From Prochlorococcus sp. AG-418-M08 (GTDB lineage Bacteria; Cyanobacteriota; Cyanobacteriia; PCC-6307; Cyanobiaceae), in contig QCMG01000005.1 in the NCBI GenBank assembly GCA_003213955.1, positions 1 through 64,000 of the forward strand: a stretch of 64,000 nt of DNA, written 5' to 3'. The notes under the pieces were generated by a model. The model saw only the letters and a program-made list of their open reading frames with translations, had not been told where the DNA came from and made no database searches. Below, one piece after another: positions 28,198 to 37,318 of the stretch. The position numbers and the translations under genes are program-made. Positions within the stretch are counted from its first letter, which is position 1. Every line of letters starts with the position of its first letter.

Positions 28198-28812
28198 TTT
28201 AGTCAAGAAACTTTTCCTATGAAGTTTCGTCACTCCTTTTGATTTTAGAGTTGATAAATGATCTTCAGTACCATATCCTTTATTTTTAAATATTGAATAT
28301 CCAGAGAATTTTTTTTCTAATCTTTCCATTAAAAAATCACGTGTTACTTTTGCAATTATGCTTGCAGCAGCAATTGATATAAATTTGGAATCCCCGGCAA
28401 TTATATTTCTTTGACGACCCTCCCAGAGTCTCAATGATAATGGACCATCAATGATAACTTCTGCTGGATTATCTTTTAACTTCTTGATAGCTCTAATCAT
28501 TGAAAGTTCAGTTGCATATCTTATTCCTAGTTGATCAATTTCTCTTACTGAAGACTGTCCAAGACTGTAATCTAAAGATAAAGCAATAATTTTAGGAAAA
28601 AGTAATTTTCTTTTGTTTGGAGTTAATTTTTTACTATCTCTTACACCCAATTGTTTAAGAATTTTTGCATTTTTTTCAGATAGAACTACAGCCGCAGAAA
28701 ATACAGGTCCAAAAACTGCACCACGTCCTACTTCGTCAATACCTATCTCAGAAACTTTATTCAATATTTGCAGATGATCTTCTTCTTTTCCTTCTTGAAT
28801 TATCCATTTCAT
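28183..28812 (-). CDS. rnhB: ribonuclease HII
   Basis: A 209-residue nuclease that cuts RNA in RNA-DNA hybrids and single ribonucleotides in DNA. Motif [21 protein letters not shown] carries the first two acidic ligands, and IDGP and [11 protein letters not shown] the others. The start used lies 55 bp inside the rne reading frame, so the first about 18 residues are read over the rne tail in another frame; no later ATG precedes GIDEVGRG, making the overlap real or the start non-ATG. Translational coupling to rne is likely. Confidence 0.93.
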   Translation of the reverse strand: MKWIIQEGKEEDHLQILNKVSEIGIDEVGRGAVFGPVFSAAVVLSEKNAKILKQLGVRDSKKLTPNKRKLLFPKIIALSLDYSLGQSSVREIDQLGIRYATELSMIRAIKKLKDNPAEVIIDGPLSLRLWEGRQRNIIAGDSKFISIAAASIIAKVTRDFLMERLEKKFSGYSIFKNKGYGTEDHLSTLKSKGVTKLHRKSFLTKLNFI

Positions 28813-30583
28813 CTGTAGTTTCTATTCCCTCGTTCGCAGTTGTTATCTTTGGTAATTTATTCTCGGAATTAACTTCTTTAGATTCATCTACTGTAACTTC
28901 AAACTTTTCTATTGAATTAGAAGTTGAGATTTTTTGTTTTGTTTTTTTACTGGAAACTTTTTTGATTGATTTTTTATTATTCTCTAAAGCTGTATCTTTT
29001 ACTTTGTTTTTACCATTTTCTAGACGTATTAAATGATTATTAGTAAGATATTGTTTGCCTAATTTAATTAATGGATTGATACCAAGTTGACTAAATACAA
29101 TTTTTTCATCATTACTTAATTCAACTATTATTTCTTTTTTTTCACTTGAAATATTTGTATTAAGTGTCTCATTATCATTTTCCTTTTTGTTGGAATGATC
29201 ATCCTCTTTATTTAAAGTTTTGGAGTTTGATAATTCTTTATTAACTATCTGTTCTGGATTTACAACTTCTTGAGATGACTCTAAATCTGGAAACTTTGTA
29301 TTATTTAATTTGCTAGATTTTTTAGCAGATTGATTAATTTCTGGATTTGAATTTTGATAATCTGGAAAACTTTCTATATGCCCTAATCCATTGCAAGAAT
29401 TACATTTTTTGCCAAATAATTCGTATATATTTTGCCCTTGTCTTTTTCTGGTTAGTTCGACTAAACCTAACTCAGTTAACTCAGCTATCTGAGGCTTTGC
29501 AGAATCATCTTTTATGGCTAAAGTAAACTGCTCAAGTAACTGAAATTGATCTCTTCGAGATTCCATATCTATAAAATCTATAATTAAAACTCCTCCAATA
29601 TTTCTCAATTTCATTTGTCGAGAAATTTCAATAGCTGCTTCGCAATTCGTCCATAAAACAGTTTGCCTTGAATTGGCTGATCTTGTGAAAGACCCAGAAT
29701 TCACATCAATTACTGTTAAAGCTTCAGTAGGCTCAATAATTATGTATCCTCCTGAAGGTAAATCAACTCTCGGTTGAAGTGCCTTTTGAATAGTTTTCTT
29801 AATTTGGTATTTTTCTAAAATATGTTCGTTTATTTCATTACTATGAAAAACAAGATCAACATTAGAATCATTGTTATTTAAAAAGTCTTTTGCTTTTTCA
29901 AGGGCAATTTTATTATCAATTACAATTTTATTAGTCGATGATTTAAAACAGTCTCTTAATATTTTTAATGAAAAATCTTCATCTCTATTTACAAGACTTG
30001 GTGGATGAGAATTCTCAGAAAATTTATTAACTTGATCCCATTGTTGAATTAAATTTTCTAAATCTTCAATAAGTAGTTCTTCTTTTATTTTTTCAGCTTC
30101 AGTGCGAAATAATAGACCTGTACTGGGTGGTTTAATTAAAACCCCAAGTGCTCTTAAACGACTTCTTTCTGTATCAGTATTTATCTTCCTAGATATATTT
30201 ACTCCTTGTCCAAAAGGTTGCAATATTAAATATTTTCCAGGTAATGAAATATTGCCCGTTAGTCTAGGTCCTTTATTCCCAGTGGGTTCTTTCATTACTT
30301 GAACAAGAACTTTTTGTTTGGGTTCAAGAAGTTCAGTAATGCCTACTACACCCTTTTTAAGTCTTAATGGACCTAGATCTGATACATGAATAAAGCCATT
30401 TTTTTCACTTTCTCCAATATCGATAAAGGCAGCATCAATCCCTTGAAGAACATTTTCGACAGTTCCTAAAAAAATATCCCCGATTTGATATTGACCTTGT
30501 GCGACGATTAATTCATCAACTCGATCATCTGTGAGTAGTGCTGCAATACGCGCCTGCTCAGCTATTACAATTTGCTGAGACAT
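28757..30583 (-). CDS. rne: ribonuclease E/G
   Basis: A 608-residue endoribonuclease governing mRNA decay and rRNA processing. An S1 domain covers about residues 35-110, and the DNase I-like catalytic core carries magnesium ligands D293 (VIDVNSG), D336 and D339 (IDFID). The zinc link is C394-x2-C397. The last about 190 residues are disordered and rich in Asn, Ser and Lys. RRKRRRSSA at 597-605 matches the arginine-rich nonapeptide that binds PNPase in cyanobacterial RNase E (family knowledge). A leader of up to 300 bp precedes it; cyanobacterial rne leaders are autoregulatory. Confidence 0.96.
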   Translation of the reverse strand: MSQQIVIAEQARIAALLTDDRVDELIVAQGQYQIGDIFLGTVENVLQGIDAAFIDIGESEKNGFIHVSDLGPLRLKKGVVGITELLEPKQKVLVQVMKEPTGNKGPRLTGNISLPGKYLILQPFGQGVNISRKINTDTERSRLRALGVLIKPPSTGLLFRTEAEKIKEELLIEDLENLIQQWDQVNKFSENSHPPSLVNRDEDFSLKILRDCFKSSTNKIVIDNKIALEKAKDFLNNNDSNVDLVFHSNEINEHILEKYQIKKTIQKALQPRVDLPSGGYIIIEPTEALTVIDVNSGSFTRSANSRQTVLWTNCEAAIEISRQMKLRNIGGVLIIDFIDMESRRDQFQLLEQFTLAIKDDSAKPQIAELTELGLVELTRKRQGQNIYELFGKKCNSCNGLGHIESFPDYQNSNPEINQSAKKSSKLNNTKFPDLESSQEVVNPEQIVNKELSNSKTLNKEDDHSNKKENDNETLNTNISSEKKEIIVELSNDEKIVFSQLGINPLIKLGKQYLTNNHLIRLENGKNKVKDTALENNKKSIKKVSSKKTKQKISTSNSIEKFEVTVDESKEVNSENKLPKITTANEGIETTDEMDNSRRKRRRSSANIE

Positions 30584-30884
30584 ATAAAAAAATTAAGTAT
30601 GTTTTGAATTTTGAAAATCGATAAAATATAAATAAACTAATATTTAATTTTTACTAACAATATCTTGATTGTTAAATTTATTAGATTTTTTAAAATAATT
30701 GGTAGCACTGTAATTTGCTAAGTATTTAGATTTTAGACGACTTTCAAACGATTTGAAATTGACATGATAGTTATGACTAGTTCTTTAAATTAAAATCATA
30801 ACTTCACTTATATTAACATCTAATTCCCGCTTGAGCACATTAATCTACTATTCTTATGTAGACTAAACTTTTAATTTCTTTAAA
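30584..30884. promoter_or_regulatory. rne/dapL divergent leader region
   Basis: 301 bp without a gene. It should contain the rne 5' leader, known in Prochlorococcus to be long and to vary on phage infection, and the dapL promoter. Visible structure: TTTCAAA (30742-30748) and TTTGAAA (30752-30758) form a perfect 7-bp inverted repeat, followed at once by TTGACA (30759-30764) on the plus strand. TCTAC (30844-30848) / GTAGA (30858-30862) lies 22 bp before dapL. I cannot fix a -10. Confidence 0.45.
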
Positions 30885-32111
30885 GTGGTACTAATAAACG
30901 AAAATTATTTAAAACTCAAGGCAGGATATTTATTCCCTGAAATCTCAAAAAGAGTAAATAATTATACTCAAGCTAATAAAAACGCAGAGATTATTAAACT
31001 TGGAATAGGTGATGTAACGGAGCCATTACCCAAAGCTTGTATAAATGCGATGAGTAAAGCTTTAAATGAAATGGGAACAAGTAAAGGATTTAAAGGTTAT
31101 GGTCCAGAGCAAGGATATGAATGGCTCAGGGAAAAAATTTCTGAAAATGATTTTATTTCAAGAAAGTGTCAAATTGCACCGGAAGAAATATTTATTTCAG
31201 ATGGTTCAAAATGCGATAGTAGTAATATTTTAGATATTCTTGGCGATGATAATTTGATTGCCGTAACAGATCCTGTTTACCCTGTTTATGTAGATAGTAA
31301 TGTTATGACTGGGCGAACTGGAGAAACACTTCAAAATGGCACTTATGAAGGATTATTGTATTTAGCAATTAATGAGGATAATAATTTTTTACCTGAAATT
31401 CCTAAAAATAAAGTTGATATTATTTATCTTTGTTTTCCAAATAACCCTACCGGGGCAACTATTACTAAAGAAGAATTAAAAAAATGGGTTGAATATGCGA
31501 ACGAAAATAATTCTTTAATTCTTTTCGATGCAGCTTATGAAGCTTTTATTCAAGATAAACATATACCTCATTCAATATATGAGATAGAGGGGGCAAAAAA
31601 TTGTGCTATTGAATTTAGATCTTTCTCAAAAAATGCAGGATTTACTGGAGTTAGATGTGCTTATACAGTAATACCTAAAAACCTATCAGGACAAAATTCA
31701 AAAGGTGATAAGGTTGATTTATGGCGATTATGGAATAGACGTCAATGCACTAAATTTAATGGAGTAAATTATGTTGTGCAGAGAGGAGCTGAGGCAGTCT
31801 ATTCTTCTCAAGGAAAAAAAGAGGTTAATTCTTTAATAGATTTTTATATGGAAAATGCAAAGATTATGCGGGGTAAGCTCATTACTGCTGGATATACAGT
31901 ATTTGGTGGTAATAATGCACCATATGTTTGGATTAAAGTTCCTGCTGATATGACTTCATGGGACTTTTTTGACTATTTACTTCAAAAAGCTAACGTAGTG
32001 GGAACACCTGGAAGCGGATTTGGGTTGGCAGGAGAGGGCTATTTTCGATTATCTGCATTTAACTCAAGATTCAATGTTATTAATGCAATGGAACGAATAA
32101 TTAATATATAA
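30885..32111 (+). CDS. dapL: LL-diaminopimelate aminotransferase
   Basis: A 408-residue PLP enzyme that converts tetrahydrodipicolinate directly to LL-diaminopimelate for lysine and peptidoglycan; the DapL route is usual in cyanobacteria and plants. Features include [24 protein letters not shown] at the start, CFPNNPTGA, and the PLP lysine in [15 protein letters not shown]. The start is GTG at 30885. clpS follows after 37 bp. Confidence 0.95.
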   Translation: MVLINENYLKLKAGYLFPEISKRVNNYTQANKNAEIIKLGIGDVTEPLPKACINAMSKALNEMGTSKGFKGYGPEQGYEWLREKISENDFISRKCQIAPEEIFISDGSKCDSSNILDILGDDNLIAVTDPVYPVYVDSNVMTGRTGETLQNGTYEGLLYLAINEDNNFLPEIPKNKVDIIYLCFPNNPTGATITKEELKKWVEYANENNSLILFDAAYEAFIQDKHIPHSIYEIEGAKNCAIEFRSFSKNAGFTGVRCAYTVIPKNLSGQNSKGDKVDLWRLWNRRQCTKFNGVNYVVQRGAEAVYSSQGKKEVNSLIDFYMENAKIMRGKLITAGYTVFGGNNAPYVWIKVPADMTSWDFFDYLLQKANVVGTPGSGFGLAGEGYFRLSAFNSRFNVINAMERIINI

Positions 32112-32148
32112 TAGATTATGAATTACCTAGTAATTAAAAATTAAATTA

Positions 32149-32466
32149 ATGTCAATTATAAAACTAGAAAAAGGGGAAAATAATAACGCAGCAGTTTTAG
32201 AAAAAAAAACAGCCCCTTTAAAAAATAAATCACCAAAATATAAGGTATTACTCCATAACGATCCTGTAAATTCTATGGAGTATGTAACTTTTGTGCTTAG
32301 AGAAGTTGTACCACAATTAAGCGAGCAAGATGCGCTCGCTATCATGCTTGAGGCTCATAATAATGGAATTGGTTTAGTTATAGTTTGTGATCTAGAACCT
32401 GCTGAATTTTATTCAGAATCTCTCAAATCAAAAGGAATATCAAGTTCAATTGAGAAAGAAGATTGA
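32149..32466 (+). CDS. clpS: ATP-dependent Clp protease adaptor ClpS
   Basis: A 105-residue adaptor that hands N-degron substrates to ClpC/ClpP. An N-terminal flexible, Lys-rich stretch (about 35 residues) precedes the core YKVLLHNDPVNSMEYVTFVLREVVPQLSEQDALAIMLEAHNNG, with the HNDPVN loop typical of ClpS. Cyanobacteria often have two ClpS forms; which one this is cannot be told here. It converges with the radical SAM gene, 35 bp away. Confidence 0.92.
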   Translation: MSIIKLEKGENNNAAVLEKKTAPLKNKSPKYKVLLHNDPVNSMEYVTFVLREVVPQLSEQDALAIMLEAHNNGIGLVIVCDLEPAEFYSESLKSKGISSSIEKED

Positions 32467-32501
32467 TTATTTAGTGAAAATTATTTGATATCAAAATTAA
32501 C

Positions 32502-34121
32502 TTATGATTTTGCTGAGATTAGTTTCCTTTCAGATAATTTAGGAACTTTTAAAGAATCATCTAATGTTGATTTACCATAATTTCTTTCCAAAATATTAAT
32601 TACAGTTTTCCCAAATTCATCATCATGATTATCGAAAGCTTCTAAACATACTTGCCCAAGCTTTTTACCCAAAGGGCCAGGGTTCCACAAAAGTTTTCTT
32701 GCAGTCCAAGGCATCATACTCATAGGATTGTAATTAGGTTTTAATATATTATTTTCTAAAGCGTATTTTTCTAAAAGAGTATGAGGTTGTAAACCTATAA
32801 AAAATATAGCTGGATCAACTAACCCTTTGCCAAAGATATTTTCCAGTTCTCTATGATAAGCAATAGTTTGTTTAATTGTATTCGGAGTTTCATCAAAGAC
32901 ATTAAATGAGTAATTTACTGAGACATGATTTCTAAATCCTGCCTCTACAAGCATCTTGCAATTTTCTAGTACTGTTTTAAGGTTGTATGCTAACCTCATT
33001 TTTCTAACAAGTTCTTGAGAACCGGATGTAATTCCTATCTCAAAATAACTCATTCCAGTATCAACCATTAATTGAGCTAATTCTCGATCAATGTTATCTG
33101 CCCTAATATATGCCGCCCAATTAATATCGTTCCAACCTTGGTCTTTTATGGCTTGAAGAAGTAATTTCGCGTCTTTAATATTATTTCTTGTGGGAATAAA
33201 TTGAGCATCTGTAAACCAAAAACCCCTGACACCCATTTCATAAAGTTGCTTCATTTCTTTAATAACTTCATTTACTGGATTAACTCGAATTTTTTTACCC
33301 TCTACAACTGTATAAACGCAAAAACAACAATTATGTGGACAACCTCTTTTGGTTTGAACTCCTACATAGTAATCACCACCTTCAATGTACCAATCAAATT
33401 CAGACCAAATAGATTTAATATATTTGTAATTACAAGCTGTTTTAATTGTTCCAGATGGCTGTTCATGTATTAATTTCTTCCTTGGTTTTTGCCCAGCTAG
33501 ATAACATCTTTCTTCGGCAATAGAGTCACCTTTAATAATTTTTTCAATTAGGTTTTCACCTTCTCCAACTGAGATCACCGTACCTTTTGGTAATAAATTA
33601 CCTAGCTGTTCGTAGAAAACACTAACCGCTCCTCCTCCTAAAATCACTTTTACTGATTTATTGTATTTTTGAGCTCTATTGAGTCCCATCTTTACCAATG
33701 ATGTGTTCCTATTAATTTCTTCATAATGAGATGTTATTAACTTTAAGCCTCCCCAAGCACCTCGAATTTTCTTAAGAAGATTTTTTGAGTAGAAAACTTC
33801 AAAAGAATTTTGTAAAGGGTTACCACTTCTTCCATCAACTGGTGCATATATTTGTATATCTCTCCAAGAAAAAATAATTAAATGAGGTCTGAATTGATCA
33901 ATTTTTCTTTTTAAATATTTAGCAATATTATTTGAGGGTACTATTGCTAAATCAATAAATTGCTGTTCTATCTCTGGGAAACATTTATGAATATGATCTG
34001 CTAAATAAATAGGTCCTATTGGAAATATGGGATTACATGGGAGTCTAACAATGAGAACTTTACTGAAATATTCTCTATTTGAATTTCTTTTTATATTTTT
34101 AAAAGGAAACCTGAACTCCAT
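32502..34121 (-). CDS. B12-binding domain radical SAM protein
   Basis: 539 residues. The N-terminal about 200 residues look like a cobalamin-binding Rossmann domain (IRLPCNPIFPIGPIYLADHI, KVILGGGAVS). The radical SAM domain follows with cluster motif RGCPHNCCFC (CxxxCxxC) around residue 263. The final about 120 residues include GLQPHTLLEKYALENNILKPNYNPMSMMPWTARKLLWNP. Such enzymes methylate or rearrange unreactive carbons. The substrate is unknown; minus-strand glycosyltransferase neighbours upstream hint at a lipid or cell-surface molecule, which is inference. Cobalamin could come from the pathway that includes cobJ. Confidence 0.85.
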   Translation of the reverse strand: MEFRFPFKNIKRNSNREYFSKVLIVRLPCNPIFPIGPIYLADHIHKCFPEIEQQFIDLAIVPSNNIAKYLKRKIDQFRPHLIIFSWRDIQIYAPVDGRSGNPLQNSFEVFYSKNLLKKIRGAWGGLKLITSHYEEINRNTSLVKMGLNRAQKYNKSVKVILGGGAVSVFYEQLGNLLPKGTVISVGEGENLIEKIIKGDSIAEERCYLAGQKPRKKLIHEQPSGTIKTACNYKYIKSIWSEFDWYIEGGDYYVGVQTKRGCPHNCCFCVYTVVEGKKIRVNPVNEVIKEMKQLYEMGVRGFWFTDAQFIPTRNNIKDAKLLLQAIKDQGWNDINWAAYIRADNIDRELAQLMVDTGMSYFEIGITSGSQELVRKMRLAYNLKTVLENCKMLVEAGFRNHVSVNYSFNVFDETPNTIKQTIAYHRELENIFGKGLVDPAIFFIGLQPHTLLEKYALENNILKPNYNPMSMMPWTARKLLWNPGPLGKKLGQVCLEAFDNHDDEFGKTVINILERNYGKSTLDDSLKVPKLSERKLISAKS

Positions 34122-34228
34122 AAGAGAGATATTAAAGTTGATCTCATAAAAGAATCTAACTATTTTATTACCTTTTCGGTGAATTTTTTAAATTTAATTC
34201 TGAATAATTTAAGAAAATATTTTTTAGT

Positions 34229-35320
34229 TTAGAGGTCTGAAGTCATATATTTCCAACATACCTTTAGAAGTTTAATACCATCTACCCATCTAGAGATATT
34301 TGGTGCTCCAGATTTTCTTGCATAGTATCTAACAGGGTAATTTAAGATTTTAATATTATTATTGGCCGCTTCAAAAATAATCGTAAAATCACCAAAAGGG
34401 TCTGATTTAGATTCCCAACTTCCATTTTTCTTCATTAAATTAAAAAATTTCCTAGAGAAAACTTTAGTTCCACATAGTGAATCAGAAATTGGTTTGTTTA
34501 TTAAAATCGATAAAAATATAGCAAAACATCTATTGCCAATGTAGTTAGCCCATCTCATAGCATCTTTTTCCATTGGGAAAGTTGTTCGAGAGCAGTTTAT
34601 AAGTATATTTTCATTTTTCGTTGATTCCATTATTGCAGAGATACTATCATTAATATCTACGGTGAAGTCGCTATCTATAATTGCTAGTGTGTCACCAGAT
34701 GAGATATTGAAACCTTCAACAACAGCATTTTTCTTACCTATAGATGTTTGTTTTAAAAGATATATTTGGAAACTATTTGAGAATTCTTTAGTTAGATTTT
34801 CTAGCATCTGAAAAGTTTTATCTCTACTATTACCCTCTACAAATATAATTTCTATTTTATTAGGTATTTTTTTTAATTTATTTAAAGCTTCTCTTAAAAG
34901 TTCCCTATTACCTTCCTCATTTCTTGCAGGAATCACTATTGAAATCAAATGATCTCCTGCTTTTTCCTGGTATTTATAAAATATAATTTCTAGTTCAAAA
35001 GCAAGTTGCTTAATTATTGGTACCTTACGCAAAATATTCTTAATAAATTGTGGAATAAATTTAGTTGGTATTGGAGTTAATTTTTTTGCTTTCCATCTGA
35101 TAGATCTGTAATTATAAATTTCGGCTAATGATTCAATATCACATAAAGTAATTCTTGCTTTGTTAGTTGTCCCTTTGAATATTCTGGAATCTAATTTGAG
35201 CCATCTTGTGATAGGTTCCCAAGTATTACCTCTTACTTTAAGAGAAATGAATTCATTATTTTCCTTAAATAATTGGTGAATATTATTATTTGAAAGACTC
35301 CATGTATTTATAGATTTCAT
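34229..35320 (-). CDS. family 2 glycosyltransferase with an extra N-terminal segment
   Basis: 363 residues. The GT-A domain begins near residue 123 with HLISIVIPARNEEGN; EIIFVEGNSRDKT follows, and IDSDFTV contains the metal-binding D-x-D. The end (YPVRYYARKSGAPNISRWVDGIKLL) resembles dolichyl-phosphate sugar synthase-like GT2 enzymes. Residues 1-120 are not glycosyltransferase; the part FIPQFIKNILRKVPIIKQLAFELEIIF resembles the linker seen in methyltransferase-GT2 fusions, so this may be a remnant of a longer fusion. It probably loads sugar on a lipid carrier used by the next gene. The following gene starts the block, 40 bp upstream. Confidence 0.82.
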   Translation of the reverse strand: MKSINTWSLSNNNIHQLFKENNEFISLKVRGNTWEPITRWLKLDSRIFKGTTNKARITLCDIESLAEIYNYRSIRWKAKKLTPIPTKFIPQFIKNILRKVPIIKQLAFELEIIFYKYQEKAGDHLISIVIPARNEEGNRELLREALNKLKKIPNKIEIIFVEGNSRDKTFQMLENLTKEFSNSFQIYLLKQTSIGKKNAVVEGFNISSGDTLAIIDSDFTVDINDSISAIMESTKNENILINCSRTTFPMEKDAMRWANYIGNRCFAIFLSILINKPISDSLCGTKVFSRKFFNLMKKNGSWESKSDPFGDFTIIFEAANNNIKILNYPVRYYARKSGAPNISRWVDGIKLLKVCWKYMTSDL

Positions 35321-35360
35321 TAAATTAAATTTTCATCAGAATAATATTAATATAAACTGA

Positions 35361-36926
35361 TCAATTTTTTCTTATTAATTTCCAGGGAGATAAAATTTCA
35401 TAATCGTAAATTATTTGAAAAGAGTCAGTTTCATATGATTCCTTTGAAGATAAAGTAGACCATGCTAAATCTGATGGATTCATTTTGTCTATGCTTTCAA
35501 TTCCATCACCTAAATTAGGAGTTAGGAGAGAAATTCTTATTATTTTTGATTGCCCTTTTTCAACTCCTCTAATTCTTTTATCAACCTTAATGGTTTGATT
35601 CTTCAGGATATCTAATGAAGATAGATACTCCATAGTTTCCCTTAACTCTCTTGATCGATCAGTAAATAAACCTGACTGTAATGATAGTGATGTTAGTAGA
35701 TAAGGACCAATAATTAAAGTTGCAAAAATCTCCTTGAGGCTCCTTTTGTTTTTTATAAAAGACCAAGCTATCGCAAATGATATTAATCCAAAAATAATAA
35801 ATATATTTTCCTTTGTACTCAAATTTAAGTCACTTTTGAAGAAAATTAAATATGTACCAATTAAAGAAAAGATTAATAAAGGAACAAGTTTTGATGTAAT
35901 GAAAACAACTGTAGATTTATATCTATTTGAACTGAATAAATATTTAATGCCACTATATGAATTTAAAGAGAGGATTGAGGATATTTGCAAAGGGTAGTAG
36001 GGAGTTTTTGTAGAAAAAATACTTATTATTAATATTAAAATTAAGGGGAAATGAGTTAAGATGAATTTTTTATTTGTATCTTTATTTTTATTTTCTAAAA
36101 TATTAGAAATTAAACCGATAATAGAAAATATGCTCCATGGTAAGAACGTTATTGGAATATTCCAAAGATAATAATAAAAAGGATTTGTGGAATCATTTTT
36201 ATTTGAAAGGAAATTAAATTTCTCAAATAAGTAAAAGATAATATTCTTATCTAAATAAGAGCTTATAGAATAAGACCATATTAGATATGGAATAAATCCA
36301 ATTATCAATCCAAGCCAAAAAAATTTATTAAAAAACAATTTTCTTTTTGTTAATAAATACGGTCCGAGTGCTGCAAGGGGAACAGCTACAAGAAAAGTTT
36401 TCATCATAAAAGCTAAACCTATCCAAACACCAAAAAGTAAAATATAGAAATTGCTTTTGTTCTCTTTTATTTTTACTAAAGAAAATACTCCAATAGTTAC
36501 CAAGCAGGAAAAAATAAGATCTTGAGTAGCCAAATGAGAATAGTCAAACCATAAATATGTTGTAGAAAGTATTAGTGGGGATACAATTGCATGATTTTTG
36601 CCAAAAAGTTCTTCATGCAATTTATAAGTTATTAGTAACATTAATATTGCTGCAATCGTTGTTGGCAAATATGCAGCGAAAACGTTTTTGCCAAATATTT
36701 CTTGTGATTTTGCGATTAAAATTTGTAACCCATTTGTTCTATCTAAAACATATTCGTCAAACCATAAAGGAATTATCCAATTACCTTTTTCCAATATCCA
36801 TCTTGCTTGCAAGGCGTAGAATCCTTCATCGAAAGCTATATAACTTCTTTTTCCATAATAAAAAATAAGAGGAATGAAAAGAAAAATCTTTAAAACTTTT
36901 TCAAAATTATTATTTTTTTCAATCAT
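35361..36926 (-). CDS. GT39/ArnT-like membrane glycosyltransferase
   Basis: 521 residues with about ten or more hydrophobic helices and a smaller C-terminal soluble part. The first loop contains the acidic motif FDEGFYALQARWIL, typical of lipid-phosphate-dependent (PMT/ArnT-like) glycosyltransferases that transfer sugar outside the membrane. Paired with the GT2 gene, a two-step system (lipid-sugar synthesis, then transfer) is plausible. The acceptor is unknown. It is the first gene of the minus-strand block and lies next to tRNA-Thr. Confidence 0.82.
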   Translation of the reverse strand: MIEKNNNFEKVLKIFLFIPLIFYYGKRSYIAFDEGFYALQARWILEKGNWIIPLWFDEYVLDRTNGLQILIAKSQEIFGKNVFAAYLPTTIAAILMLLITYKLHEELFGKNHAIVSPLILSTTYLWFDYSHLATQDLIFSCLVTIGVFSLVKIKENKSNFYILLFGVWIGLAFMMKTFLVAVPLAALGPYLLTKRKLFFNKFFWLGLIIGFIPYLIWSYSISSYLDKNIIFYLFEKFNFLSNKNDSTNPFYYYLWNIPITFLPWSIFSIIGLISNILENKNKDTNKKFILTHFPLILILIISIFSTKTPYYPLQISSILSLNSYSGIKYLFSSNRYKSTVVFITSKLVPLLIFSLIGTYLIFFKSDLNLSTKENIFIIFGLISFAIAWSFIKNKRSLKEIFATLIIGPYLLTSLSLQSGLFTDRSRELRETMEYLSSLDILKNQTIKVDKRIRGVEKGQSKIIRISLLTPNLGDGIESIDKMNPSDLAWSTLSSKESYETDSFQIIYDYEILSPWKLIRKN

Positions 36927-36952
36927 GTTTTTAATATTATGTGGGACTTAAA

Positions 36953-37024
36953 TGCCGATAATTGGAATTGAACCAATGACCTACTGTTTACGAGACAGTT
37001 GCTCTTCCTCTGAGCTATATCGGC
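36953..37024 (-). tRNA. tRNA-Thr(CGU)
   Basis: A 72-nt minus-strand tRNA. The acceptor GCCGATA pairs with TATCGGC, and the discriminator is A at 36953. The anticodon stem ACTGT/ACAGT encloses the loop CTCGTAA with anticodon CGT (36990-36992), reading the threonine codon ACG. The T arm is ATTGG/CCAAT around TTCAATT. CCA is not encoded. Confidence 0.95.
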
Positions 37025-37077
37025 AATATAAAATGTTGAAATTTTAATATAGAATAATTTTATATTCGAAATAATTA

Positions 37078-37317
37078 ATGTCAAAAATTGATCCTGAATT
37101 AAAAAAAAGATTAATTAAGGAGTCTAAGGCACCTTTTAAAGGATTAAGAAAAGTTTTATGGTTAGCTTTTACAGGGTCAGCTTTTTTAGGTCTTTTTATA
37201 ATGCTTTCGAAAATTTCTAGTGGTAATGAAATTCAACAAAATAATCTATTCATACAAATTGGAGCATGTGTATTATTTCCTTTTCTATTGTTCCTTGAGA
37301 GAGATAAGAAAAATTAA
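37078..37317 (+). CDS. DUF3493 family small membrane protein
   Basis: A 79-residue protein: a charged N-terminus (SKIDPELKKRLIKESKAPFKGLRK), two hydrophobic helices (about 26-45 and 58-73), and a basic tail. The KAPFKGLRKVLW segment is characteristic of DUF3493, which also occurs in plastid proteins linked to photosystem II assembly (LPA1/REP27-type) by family annotation. The molecular role is unproven here. It converges on infB with one base between the stops. Confidence 0.82.
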   Translation: MSKIDPELKKRLIKESKAPFKGLRKVLWLAFTGSAFLGLFIMLSKISSGNEIQQNNLFIQIGACVLFPFLLFLERDKKN

Positions 37318-37318
37318 A

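Noticed and set aside
28665-29036. Plus-strand open frame across the rnhB/rne junction
   Set aside because: Opposite two well-supported genes; hydrophobic peptide reflects complementary codons of the Lys/Asn-rich tail.
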